Assembly: GCF_001949145.1 (NCBI RefSeq)
Contig: NW_019091364.1
Location: 3,865,964 to 3,929,963, forward strand
DNA: 64,000 nt
Reading direction: 5' to 3'
DNA from: Acanthaster planci
Taxonomy: Eukaryota > Echinodermata > Asteroidea > Valvatida > Acanthasteridae
Shown here piece by piece: positions 1 through 11,080 of the stretch. Position 1 is the first letter of the stretch. Every line of letters starts with the position of its first letter. The position numbers and the translations under genes were made by a program. The notes below the pieces were generated by a model. It saw nothing but the letters and a program-made list of their open reading frames with translations, searched no databases and had not been told where the DNA came from.

Positions 1-1690
1 TCAAAGTTCTTGATTAACAAAACAGCCAACTAAAGTAAGACACACATACTGAAAGATGTTGGTGATGCCCTCACTAGCACAGATCCGATTTCAAAAATTC
101 ATTTTTTAAAAATAAACATCAGTGACCGTATAGTCACCACTGAGGTCCCTAATATCACCACCTATTGTCAAGTCTGATTGGTTTTCACAGTAAGTGGCGA
201 ACTAAGGGACCTGGCGACTACGTGGTCACGGATGAAGCAGCTGGCCTTGTATACATGTGAGAGAATTTTGTCCATTTCAGTAAAACTCACACTTCCATTA
301 TACAGTCAAATGCTGCCCTTTCTACTATGCTCATCTATTAAACTTTGCCATTTACCACTTCAAGTGCCGCAATGTGAAACGCCGCATACCCTAAATGATA
401 GTTGATTTTTATCAGTTCCCTTGATTGAATTCACATTTCTCTGCTGTCATTTATGATAATTCTACTCCTCCACAATCTCATATCTACATGGACCTTGCCA
501 ACCCCATTAATGTGATCACATTGTCCTTTAACCCACACTCCCAGACTTTTTGACTACCATTCATCACTGCCATTGTTTCAAACTGATTTCAAATACCAAG
601 CAATTCTAGTCATTGCCAAATAAATTGCCCCCACTTGAGGTGAACAGTCAATGATCCACAGGAGAACTTGAACAAAAATGAAAAGGGACACGTCTATGAT
701 GTCAAACCCAACAGGACTTTGTAGGCCCTATTACAACATACTCCATGCATAAATGAAAGTGGTGTCTAGACAATGAGTCAGCTTGGTATTTCTTGAAGGC
801 AAGGTCTTTCGGGGACAAAGTGGCCACATGAGTCGACATATGGCTGTGCTAATAGGACAGACCATCGCACAGTGTCTGGTGCAGGCTTCAACATAAATTT
901 TTAAAACTACTTATCCACTGGGCAAGTGGCACTGAAAATTTACTTGCCCAAGGTATAAAGATTTTTCTTGCCCAAACACACCAATAATACGACATGAATA
1001 TGCCCGTGTACACCACCCCCAACTATTGCATGTATGCAGAGAGTGCGCAGGACTCGGATGCATCATTTGTACAAGTTCTGGAGTGGGAACAGCTATTTCT
1101 AAACCACTCGACGATTTTGCCTGGTGTCACATACACGTATGGAAAAAGTACAGGCACAAATACCAGGCAACATTCATTAATGTTGAAGTCAAAGATACAT
1201 GTAAAACAGTCGTCGAGCGTCCGGCCATCAAAGCTCCGCTGCCCCGCGCATGCAATGAGCAATGAGGTTTGGTACCCAGACACAAGGGTATTTTACAGTT
1301 TACTTGAGTACACATTTTCCCTTGTGTGGAAAGGTGCCCTGCTATTAAAGTGCACAGTGTGTTTTATACTTTATATGCCAAAGATCATTGTACATCACAT
1401 CAGCTTTTGTGAAGAGGGAAAACAAATCAAAGGTAAATTTTATGACCGCTATTCTTGGCCATGAAAAATTGACACTTGTATGTCAAGAAACAAGCATCTG
1501 TCAACCCGGCAATTTGTCCTTGAGTTTTACTTGCCCGAACAAAGAAATTGCTTGTGCCTGGCAACTGGACAACCATTAATGTCGAGGCCTGGTCTGATGT
1601 GTTTCAGACTGGGCATCCAACATTGGAATATCAAACTGACTTATTCTCATTTCAGTGGTATCAAATACTTGGGCAATCCTAACAACTTAC
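1..1690. other. No gene recognised
   Basis: Both strands were read for the missing RING and helicase C-terminal exons of the HLTF-like remnant that points into this stretch, and none was recognised. Several short open frames exist but show no family resemblance. The phrase CTTGCCCAA and close variants recur at about 935-975 and 1530-1580, which suggests degenerate repeat DNA. Confidence 0.5.
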
Positions 1691-1867
1691 TTGCCAATGG
1701 CCAACTTTCCTTCCTTTGCCATGCTGTCATACACTGCTTGTTGATCAGCCAAAAACTCCACCTTCTATGCGAAGATCAACTTGGCCGGCAGGTCAACCAG
1801 AAGTTGACTATTGACCTAGGTCATGGTGCGGCGCAAGAAAATCTGCTCCATCAGCTGAGTTATTTGT
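1691..1867 (-). pseudogene. HLTF-like remnant, LRRTK exon with two TAG stops
   Basis: The exon begins in phase with the previous one, giving SAIKQITQLMEQIFLRRT at the junction. It then continues LLVDLPAK and AVYDSMAKEGKLAIGK, the equivalent of the LRRTK...ERKIYQSV segment of HLTF. TAG codons at 1816-1818 and 1765-1767 are in frame. The donor AA|GTAAGT is intact. Confidence 0.82.
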
Positions 1868-2245
1868 CTGCATTTCAAAGACAAACAACTGCATATCAGC
1901 CTCATTAGTCCTGAAATTTCAGTCGACAAGATTTTTCCTATTTCATTACAACATGTCTAGTCTTTGGTCTATCTCCCTGTTACAAGTTTAAAGATTTCAA
2001 CACAACAAATTTGTAACCGCATTTGCCATATTGTCACTGCACATCTTTGACAAACATTACCGAAGGTTGAAGAGCAACCATACACTCAATATCAAGACAG
2101 TTTTTGTTCCACTTTCAAGACATGACAATGAGCCGTGAGACAGCATGTACATTCAGCGTATGCAAACGTATTGTGAAAATGAGTAAAAAATTGAGTACAC
2201 AAAGGCAGAAGATCAAAGAACCCCAGAAATGTTCAAAAGGCTTAC

Positions 2246-2412
2246 TTTATAGCAGATTTGTCACCCTGGTTGATGGGCCTGACGATGGTTCGCTGCCACC
2301 ACACGCTGTCAGACTTGAAAGGTTCCAGGCCAAGAAAGGCCATCAGGGGCTACAGGTCCTTGATGCTGTTCTGGATGGGGGTTCCTGTTCAAGCATGAAT
2401 GTCCATAAGGGA
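2246..2412 (-). pseudogene. HLTF-like remnant, TGTPIQN exon with insertion and TAG
   Basis: The acceptor is CACATCAG and the donor AAA|GTAAGC. The exon encodes SCL, then TGTPIQNSIKDL, stop, PLMAFLGLEPF and WWQRTIVRPINQGDKSAIK, matching SNF2 motif III and the stretch after it. An extra A in GCTTGAACAGG (2386-2392) shifts the frame. A TAG at 2350-2352 replaces the usual Trp codon of DLW. Confidence 0.82.
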
Positions 2413-2771
2413 CTGATGTGACACAGGCACAGTGAGCAGGGGTAATAATTATGCACCTTGAGCACCAGGCCTGCTGGATACCAGCGCTTTACATCTATCC
2501 ATAATCAATATTATTACCATTACACACTCAAATAAAAATTGGTCAAGCGCATTTCAAGCCATAGGCGAATAGGCACACAGTTATCATGGACCTGTGGTGC
2601 GGATTCATCAGGGCCATCAGACCCCTCTAAAATGAAATGATGCTGAGTTCTCACTCAGTGACTTCGTGGATTGGCCGCTGCTGGATGTTCAATGGCTAAT
2701 GGCTAGAGGACAGTTGAGGCTAACGACATGTATTAAGAGCAAAATCCACACACAAGCACAAAGTTTCTTAC

Positions 2772-2886
2772 TTGGGTCTTTTCTGTGTTCAGATAGGCAG
2801 AGCATTGGGAGGTTGTCTGAATTCTCTAAGGAGCACATCCAGTTCAGAGCTTGCTTTTGGTGTGGGTAAAGTTTGCTGGTGATTGC
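2772..2886 (-). pseudogene. HLTF-like remnant, HQKQALNWM exon (open)
   Basis: This 115-base exon starts after CTACCAG with AITSKLYPHQKQALNWM and continues LENSDNLP. That is the conserved start of the SNF2 domain in HLTF, which binds the adenine of ATP (Q motif). The donor is A|GTAAGA. No stop is present, although the stretch after DNLP diverges from the usual PPFW. Confidence 0.75.
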
Positions 2887-3134
2887 CTGGTAGAGTTCAA
2901 TAAAGGCAATACACCAAATGAAGCTGCATTATGAATGCGACATGTTGATTACCCTATGACAATTGCTTATCCTAACAGAATGCTGGATCAATGCTCAGGC
3001 ACAGTGACGTTGCAAAGTTAACACTAACTCTCTGTCACAGCTCTCCATCCTAAAACTTGGTCTAAAACTACTTACCACTCTGAATTATATCAACCATGAT
3101 AAAGGCACCAAGACAAAAAGCTGCTCCAATTTAC

Positions 3135-3212
3135 CTCTGCTGGTTCCATCGTGATGGTTGTTTTTCCCACTTGTTTCAGGTCATCAAACAGTCAATCAAT
3201 TTCACTGTTCAT
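3135..3212 (-). pseudogene. HLTF-like remnant, LFDDL/MEPAE linker exon with TGA
   Basis: A 26-codon exon between GTGTCCAG and GAG|GTAAAT. It reads MNSEID, stop, LFDDLKQVGK, then MEPAE, corresponding to the short acidic linker ahead of the helicase domain in HLTF. The stop (TGA at 3192-3194) would be explained by a C-to-T change of CGA (Arg). Confidence 0.75.
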
Positions 3213-4058
3213 CTGGACACACAACAGTCAAAAACAATGGTTGAAATCCCAGATTGGACAAAGGTTCAAGGGACAAAGGGTCAACTCCAATTTGACAGCT
3301 CTGGAAGCCCGTTTCGGACACGGCCTATGTCTAAGTAATATCAGATCAGGACAATGTGTGACAAATACACTGATTTGGCACATATGATCCGGCAATAAAG
3401 ATGCAGAAAACATGACACAGGGTGCAAGTTAAAAAGCCTTTGTAGAAACACTACTTAGCAAGGCCCGCGTGTAGGAAATCAAAACCTGCACAGCCAATAT
3501 CAGGATCACCAGAAATGTGACCCATCACACACACATGCGGTTCAGAAACACTCAGTGGTATAAATCACAGCTGTGTGTGATCATTTCATCCAACACGCAT
3601 CAATTGGCTCGCGTTTCGACACGTACATGTAGGTTTTCAAAACTGTACAAATCAGTGTTGTACCCACCAAAATTTTCCGGAGCCTCATATGCATTCCGCT
3701 TCCGCACCATTTCCAATGGTCCCTAGTATGAATAAATGTATGTGTCGTCCACTTAAATTCTCATAGTCTGGTGAGAATTTCACCATCAAAGTTTGAACAG
3801 AAAAAAAGGGAAAATAGTCGGTGGAAAGCCTTGTGACTTGATCACTCGATACATGAGGTTGCCACTCTATTTGACTCTCGAACTCATTAGTTGACTAAGT
3901 CCATGCAGCAGCTGTACGTCAGTGGTCTCGTGAAAAGACAAGAGAGTCTAAACATGAGACGCAAGAGCAAAACCAGCAATTGACAACTGTTGAAGACCTT
4001 GACTCAATTTCACATTTTTGGTTAGTCACTCTCAACGTTAGTAAGAAACAAAACGCAC

Positions 4059-4321
4059 CTCAGCTTTGGTGAGTTCAACAGGGCCGGCAGCTGAGGCTCG
4101 TGGCTTATAAAGTTTTGTTGGACCAGACTGTGCCATGCCCCCTCTCCAATGCTCTGATAGGGAGCGTGGGGGATCAAACCTCACTCCCCGGTATGCTAGC
4201 ATATCAACGACCCGGGGTTTCTGGTCAGCTCGTCCCCAGACTGAGATGTCGACAGGGATGCGGTAGGTGTTATTCTTTCCAAAGGGAACAACACTGTCAA
4301 TGAACAGGAAGAAATGACCTC
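4059..4321 (-). pseudogene. HLTF-like remnant, end of HIRAN and following linker (open exon)
   Basis: This exon of 263 bases has no stop in the expected frame. It reads GHFFLFIDSVVPFGKNN, then SVWGRADQKPRVVDML and FDPPRSLSE, matching the HIRAN C-terminal part and the segment after it. Acceptor TTTCCAG and donor GAG|GTGCG are good. Its entry phase fits the HIRAN exon and its exit phase fits the next exon. Confidence 0.78.
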
Positions 4322-5183
4322 CTGGAAAGGTTTTCTCAGTTAAAAAACACTACTCTGAACATGACGATCCTCCCTATTTAAGTAAACTGGTTTCAAACAG
4401 CCCATGTCAAAAAGGTTCAGTCAATTTCAAGTCAATTTCTCTGAGCTTTATAACAAATGTTTTTAAGTTTGCAAGCCTGAGCACTTGTCAAGACCTTTCT
4501 TCCAGTTCTGTCTTCACAAAGACTTTATTTTTGCCACCATATAACATTCACAGTTTTCATGTATTTTGTTTCACTGTAATCCATATTTTTTCTGTTTGAC
4601 CCTTATGACTTTACTTTGTTTATACCACCTGTCACCTGTCTCTGAATCTGGGTAAAATGACACAAGTCTTCCAAGTTAATTTCAAGCAAAGCATTCTGCA
4701 ACACTGACATTTTGCACTATTAGCTTTTATTTGCCTTAAATGATAAAAACTGACATATAAAGTTGCAGATATTTCATGCTTTTAGAACTTGAATACATAC
4801 AGTGAGGGGTCCAAATATGGCCTATTGAGCTTTATGATGGGACAGCCATCTTGTTTTCTACCATTGAAAGCAAATGTAACCAAACTGAGGCTGGTATACA
4901 AAATGACAAGCTTGATCCTTCTACAATATACACTCCTAATCTTCATACTGTGCATGGGTTGGGCACTGGCCCAGATGACATATCGTCAGTGGTACCTCAG
5001 ACCGACACGTGCATACATGTATGTGTACACCTTGATGTGACACATCATGCACAGACTGCAGGGCGTGATGAGTAATTATAGACATAGACTATCTCTTGTC
5101 AAATAAAAGGTCAGTTTGTGGTGGGCACTTATCAATTCAGTGGCGTCTGTGATATCTGCAGAGATATGTCAGTTTCTGTTTAC

Positions 5184-5350
5184 CTTTCGATATCAGCCAG
5201 TTTCCATCAATCACGGGTGCCCAAGCTGCCACCATCTCTCGCTTGATGTGGCCCACCTGCTCACCCCAGATATTGACCCCCTTGATGGCATTTCTGTTAT
5301 TCTTATTCTCTGGATCTATCAAACATGGCAATTGTTTTCTTGTTGTTTAC
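5184..5350 (-). pseudogene. HLTF-like remnant, HIRAN exon with frameshift
   Basis: The acceptor is TTTGCAG and the donor AAAG|GTAAAC. The exon opens in one frame as VNNKKTIAMFDR and continues in another as DPENKNNRNAIKG, then EQVGHIKREMV. Both parts align with the HIRAN domain of HLTF. The switch lies near 5314-5320, in GATAGATCC, where two bases appear to be missing (or one is extra). Confidence 0.78.
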
Positions 5351-8300
5351 CTGCAAACGAGAGAAAATCATTGAAACAGGAATTCATTTGGGCTTGTTAA
5401 AACACAAACTTGATTCTTGAGCACCCTGTTTCATTTCCTATTTCTACCTCACCCACACTCAATGCCAACAGACTGAAGGGATTTGTATTGTTAAGTGGTT
5501 GGGATCTGCCTTCCTCCATCTTTCTTTCACCTTCTTCCATGTACACTAAAGGGATTCTGAAGGATCTGCTAGGGTGTGTTAGAAATAAGAATGAAGATTT
5601 TATATCAGTGTTCCACATGCATCCTCTACGGCAGCAGCAAAGAATTTCATTAAAAAAATTGTGATCTGAAAAATGAACACACAAAGACTCTCCTAACTTA
5701 TAGACAACACCCAAGAGAAATATAACAGTATGCAAATGAAATCGCTAAGGCGTATTTTCTGTATAATGTGGATGTCTGATGACTTTTGTATCCCTTGTTT
5801 TATGTTTGGCTCGTCACTCAGCATACCATCAGAGTATCAGAGTGCTTCTTTTCCTTATTTTCATTTACATGGATTGTTGCACTTTGGGTTAAGCTGTGGA
5901 AAATTATTGTCAGGGGAAAAAAAAACAACATAAAGAACACCGGGACAACGGATGGAAAAGTAATCATAAAGAATCAGTACGTGACTGAGTTTTGCCCAAT
6001 CAACTGCATTCACACCGAATGTTTATAAGTGCAATTAGTGATTTATTAGCGCAATTGTGATTTTGGTCTTGCTGCTGACAGTTCTGAGAAGGGATGGTTG
6101 CTTGCTTGCTTGCTTACTGATGTGTACTTACCCAACAATGAACCAGATAAATCTAGGCGAGCAAACCTTTTAAACTGCACAAGCATTTTTGTGCACAACC
6201 CAATAATAATGAGTTTGTTTGGCCTAGGACATCAGTTTTGTGGAGGAATATGGAAATATCACTGGCATAAAAAGGTAGCAAAACCCTTTCAACAGCAACG
6301 GGAAAAAAAATGAAAACTGAGGTTACATGAGATAAAATGGTTCAGTTTGAATGTTTGTATAAAAAAAATTGCATTTCTCCTCGCACTCAATGTTTCAAAT
6401 GCGGCACTTTACAGTTCACTTAACACACAACAGATTTCAAACAGTTTCCATATATTTAAGAAGAAAAACAATTGCATTGTTCCTTAACCCTAACCCTACA
6501 CACAGTGTGCAATACTCCAAATTACTACTTCTTGTAAAATGTAGTACTGAGCACTGTCGCTTGTAAGAGGACAGGACTTTATGGTTCTGTGAAGCCATAA
6601 GACACAATAGATAAGACAATGTACCATACAGTGCTGTGGCACTATGAATGCTTGGCTTTATTGTTCTCTGTATGAGTAACAATGGAAGTAACCTAGCCAG
6701 TAGTAGTGATCTGTAGCGCTAGGTCCTACAGGCTCAGACTATTACTTAGTATTTTGTAGTACTGTGTAGTGTAAGCCAAACAATATGCTTGGCGGTTAGG
6801 GTTAAAAGACAAGTCTTTCCTTCCAGAGGTAGAGACCCAAAAGTATGAAGGTCATTTGCAGTATGTCTAGTCAGCAGAGAGAACGCTGTATTTGGTTCCG
6901 GTTTGCCGTCTTGTGTGTTTTCATAATTCAGGTACATTGGTCAAACAGGCAATAGGGCCAGCACAAGCTTGCTCATTAAACTACGATATGCCCACATGTG
7001 CCCGGCCGTGCGTTCCGCGATATTCCACTGTCCTTACTGATGTCTGAATTGCCAGCAAGAAGACAGACTATAGCGTAAGAACAGTTAGGACCAATTGGTA
7101 AGCCACCTTAGGAAAACGGATGATCAAAAAAAATTCACATAGGCCTACAGGACACACCGACGAGTACAAATGCCACACTTTCAAAAGTTCATTGTGGTGA
7201 CCAGGCCAATTATGAAACGACATGTACATGCATTAAGGGTGGGACGCTTACACGTAAATGTTTAACCCTAACCCCCAAGGGTCAAAGGTGTACATGTACA
7301 TGTATGTACAGTAATCTTGAAATCTGAGGATTTGACACTGTTGAGATTGCTATACAAAAAAACCCAAAATGTGTTTACAGAGTCCCCAAATGTTTAAACG
7401 GAACCGCCCCTTTTTACAGGTTTAACATTTTGATGCACTCTGGTGTTATTTTTACTGTACACGATGCCTGTAAAATGTAATTGGGGTAATCTGATTTTCG
7501 GAACACTTTACTGCTTGGTGATATCAAAGGAATAACATGAATACATCAACTTTGTGTTGACTATTTACATGTACGCTGAATACAATTTGTTGTGTTTAAA
7601 GTTTTAAATGGCACTGTGGTAAGGGTGGCATATTTACATTTTTCAAATTCAACAGAACTTTCCTGCTTTGACATGCACATGTATTTTCAAAGACAATGTT
7701 GCAAACTTTTGGGGGCCAAGGAAAAACCTTGAAAGGGACCACACCGTGATTCCAACACGTGCCATCGACCTCTGTCCGGGCCCTGCCAATGGGCTCACTT
7801 GGTTACGAAATGTGAACATGGTGAATGCAAAAATTACATTGTAGGCCTATTGGTTAAGAAAAAAAAAATATTGAAAAACACTGAAGTAGGTTGCTGGCAT
7901 CTAGTTGCACATTATTATTTCTTTGGTGGCGTGGAAAAATGCTAGCATATAAAATTCGCCTAACTCTATCTGATGGTCTAGCATGGCACTGCCATTTTGG
8001 ACAGGTGATTATAAGGGAATGTTGCAACTCGTATGCATACCAACTCGTAAGCATGAAGTCGTACCAACATGTACATGTACGTCGACCAACTCATACGCAG
8101 TGTAGTTGCATTCAAAGACCCTAGTTGAGTTTATACACTGGTGATCAAACTACATCAGGAATGGTTTGGTTTTTTGCCCGGAGAATCTAGGCCTAGTCAT
8201 TTTCGTGCATGTCAACATGACCGCCTCTTCACGTTGACGAAAATAAGGGGAGAATGTCACATTTTTCTCCGAATTGACTCTTCCAAATGCAACCCAAATA

Positions 8301-9856
8301 GGGCCTTGGCAATGGAGAGATATTGCCTGATTCCACGAGTATTTGCTTAAACTTTTTTCAGGGCTTTGCATTAGGCCTATCTTTATTCACAAAAGTAACT
8401 AAAAACCACGGGGGGGGGGCCCTGAAATTCACAATTCCCCCCAAAAGCCTCATGCTTTTCCAAAATGTTCCGGACACAAATCTAAGACTTTCATTCTCAT
8501 GCATGTCGTGGCCTGAGGCTAACGATAGCCTCCAGTAGTAACCTAGTTTGTCACGTATCCTAGATTACTATACCTCATAAATATTCATGAGCAAATTGGA
8601 GTGCTTCATTGGCCGATTCCATCTCCCGTCTGGGAAGTAGACATGAAACGCGACCAGGTGATGTCATAGTGGTGAGTATTCACCTAACTGCTGTGCGGTA
8701 GTTTTTTCTGGTACTGGTAGCATCGAAAATCCCTCTGGGACCCACTGCATAAATATGTAGTCTGTGTCGTGTAATCTTTACGGAACCAGTCTGGAGTTGT
8801 ATCCCAATAATAGTAAAGACCCATACGTACATGTATGTCAGCACCAGACTATGAAGCCCTGTTTCCATGCACATCTGCACTCCACTATCATTACATAAAA
8901 AATTAGCAGCTGAGAAACAACAAGGGCGTCTGTGAAAACAAGTAACGTGAGATTTCTGTTTGAATATTTATGAAGTGTAGTAAAACAAATATAGAGCATG
9001 GTTTGAGGGAAAATAGTGGGAATTAATACTGGTCCCACGGTGTAGGTCAGTTTGACCTGTGTTCCTTCCTCCATGGTTTGACTACCTCCCTCCGCTTCAC
9101 GCCGGTAGGTATATATACTAGTCAAGCTGACATACACCTCAGGACAATTAATTCCCACTGGCACTGGGGCCATTTTCCAATATTCAACTTCGTCTCCATC
9201 TCAAGCTTCAGAAACCAATCCCCGATTGTGAGCCTGAAGCGTTTAACTTAAATTGAAATACTGTAATGTTTGGCTGTTTTGCATCTTACTTGGTGTTTTG
9301 TGGTACTATCAGACTTACATATTGCGCTTACAACCTCCAAGTCAGGAAGTAAAAAAAAAACAGTTGAAGCCTGAGACGGAGCCCAAGTCTCACTGCACGC
9401 ATGGATGCTGCAAGTATCCCTGCCTACTTCCCCTCAAACCATGCTGTATTTGTATACTACTTGTTTGTGCTTATACGTACAAAATCCTCAAAACAAATAC
9501 TGCTACAGGCGAACAGACTCTCCACGTTTCTTTTTTACGGCTCGACGTCACAGGGTGGTAGAGCTGAGCAGTTTTCTAGCCATGCCCGTAGGTCCTAGGC
9601 CTACTTGTTTTTCATGAGAAGAATTGACAGCGCGGCGTCCGTCCGTGCTTCGCGCTGAAAAATTAAAGCAAACCCTGACGTCTGGCAAGCTCCTCCGACA
9701 ACCAGTTTTGTTCAGGAAGTTAGGGAATTTGGTTCACAAACAAGTCATGCAAATTGAGCACCAGACTAAATGAGAAAACAACCAACTTTATTACAGCGCC
9801 CTCTTTCATTATTACTTTCGTTAAAGATTAGAAAGCACGTCACATTTGTTTTAGAA
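5351..9856. other. No gene recognised
   Basis: The first exon or exons of the HLTF-like remnant would be expected here on the minus strand, but no match to the first HIRAN strand was found. The region is AT-rich with short TACATGTA-type palindromes (about 7218-7303, 8068 and 8829) and brief CCCTAA-like motifs. The stretch at about 8566-8600 matches the termini of the element at 18545-19156. Confidence 0.45.
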
Positions 9857-10762
9857 CATGTGGCCGTGCTACCATAAGAAGTGTGAATAAACGACTCTTT
9901 ATTGATAAAAAGAGCACGAAATATGACATGAAATGACAGCTTGATTTTTGAGGCAATGATTTCATTTTCTTGTCACTCAAACAAATGGCTTCTAATCTGG
10001 GCAAGCTTGAGCTCATTAATGATGTCATCTGAAAAAGGGTGGATTTGCAACGATTTTGTTTTTGAATTTTACTTTCATTTTCCCGAACGCCCCGTCCATT
10101 TTATGGTATATTCCTCGTGCAAGTTGTCCAATAGAATCTCTTTATGGACTTGGCGCGTGCCCCCAACGTGGCGAGCAGCGTGTACACAGACTCTTGATCA
10201 ATCAGAATCGTATAGACTGTCTCGTTTCCAGGGGCCAATTTCATAGCGCTGCTTAAGCGAAAAAAAAATTGATTGGGAGTGAAAATACCTTGCTTGACAA
10301 ATCAGGTTACCAGCCAAAACTTCTCGTGATGTATATTGTTTTTTAATGGAATTTACCTGTCATGGTTTGCATGACAACCACACAGAGTTTGAACTGATAA
10401 CCTTTGTTTATTAATTTTTCAGCAAAGAAAATTCCAAGGTGCTTGAGCAGCTGTATGAAACTGACCCCAGCTGCCAGGCTGCCAGCGCGTGGTTAATGCA
10501 GCAGGCATTATCATTTTTCAGCAGGCGTGCATTAGGCAAAAAAACAAAAAGGACTCCAGTTTCTGGCCATGTTGTTGGTCCGAAAGTGGTGTAGTAGCGC
10601 TTTTTTCCCCCGTGATGTAGATGCTCAAATATTTTAGAGCGCATGGCCTTATTACTATGAGAAGTGTGAATTAATAAAAAGACCATAAAATATGACAAGA
10701 GGCAATGGTTTCAGTCATCTCACTCAAACAAGAGGTTTCCATTCTTGGCAAGATTGAGTTTA
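9857..10762. repeat. Diverged direct repeat, two copies
   Basis: The stretch 9857-10018 and the stretch 10640-10762 share a common order of phrases: catg(t)gcc, AGAAGTGTGAAT, ATAAAAAG, AAATATGACA, GGCAATG, CACTCAAACAA and GGCAAG-TTGAG. The copies differ by substitutions and indels and lie about 620-780 bases apart in the same orientation. No coding potential was recognised. Confidence 0.6.
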
Positions 10763-10815
10763 TTTTGTTGAAAGTAGCACAACCACAATGGAAAAATTAA
10801 ATGTGAAAAATAAGT

Positions 10816-11080
10816 GTTCAGCTCCAGTTTCCGGTTTTAAATGAAATTCTCATGAGATAGCATTATAAGACATTCTTTGCATATTGTTTTCTGGTTTAGC
10901 TCAGAGGAAACAAGTTGCACATATGAAAAGAAAATAATAAATGAAAACAGTTCGGCTCCAGAGGCCAAATGAAAATAAAATTCTCATGAGGTAAATAATA
11001 TAGTGTGCACATTGTTTCCTGTTTTAGCTTATAAGAAACAGGTTGCATATAAGATATTGAGGAAAAAATAGGCCTAGCTC
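10816..11080. repeat. Tandem repeat, two units of about 134 bases
   Basis: Unit 1 starts at 10816 (GTTCAGCTCCAG) and unit 2 at 10950 (GTTCGGCTCCAG). Both continue with AAATGAAA, ATTCTCATGAG, a run ending in TTGTTT(T)C(C)TG, TTTAGCT and AACA(A/G)GTTGCA. Divergence is substantial, so the duplication is not recent. Confidence 0.65.

Larger units (their letters stand above)
1691..5350 (-). pseudogene. HLTF-like SNF2 helicase remnant (unprocessed pseudogene, partial)
   Basis: Six exons on the minus strand follow the order of helicase-like transcription factor (HLTF). From 5' to 3' they are 5184-5350 and 4059-4321 (HIRAN domain and what follows it), 3135-3212 (the acidic LFDDL...MEPAE linker), 2772-2886 (HQKQALNWM), 2246-2412 (TGTPIQNS...WWQRTI) and 1691-1867 (FLRRT...KEGKLAIGK). 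HLTF is a nuclear SNF2 ATPase and E3 ligase acting at stalled replication forks. Splice sites and phases still match from exon to exon, so this is a decayed genomic copy, not a retrocopy. Lesions seen are a frameshift near 5314-5320, TGA at 3192-3194, an extra base near 2386-2392, TAG at 2350-2352, and TAGs at 1816-1818 and 1765-1767. The exons for ATPase motifs I and II, the start of HIRAN and everything after the AIGK exon were not found. Assembly error could explain one lesion but hardly six. Confidence 0.82.

Noticed and set aside
994-1464. Open frame of 156 codons and an overlapping Cys-rich frame (1026-1265, CRECAGLGCIICT)
   Set aside because: No family resemblance, overlapping frames on both strands, and no splice context. 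The Cys pattern does not fit a RING or PHD finger.
3228-3413. Minus-strand frame with LTLCPLNLCPIWDF and a nearby CHVFC-like phrase, reminiscent of HLTF motif Ia or a RING finger
   Set aside because: It lies before the MEPAE exon, in the wrong order for either feature, and the true exon (3135-3212) begins after a clear acceptor downstream of it.
6480-6800. CCCTAACCCTA and TTAGGGTT motifs suggesting telomeric repeats
   Set aside because: Only one or two units each, in opposite orientations and scattered (also at 7261). Too short for an interstitial telomere.
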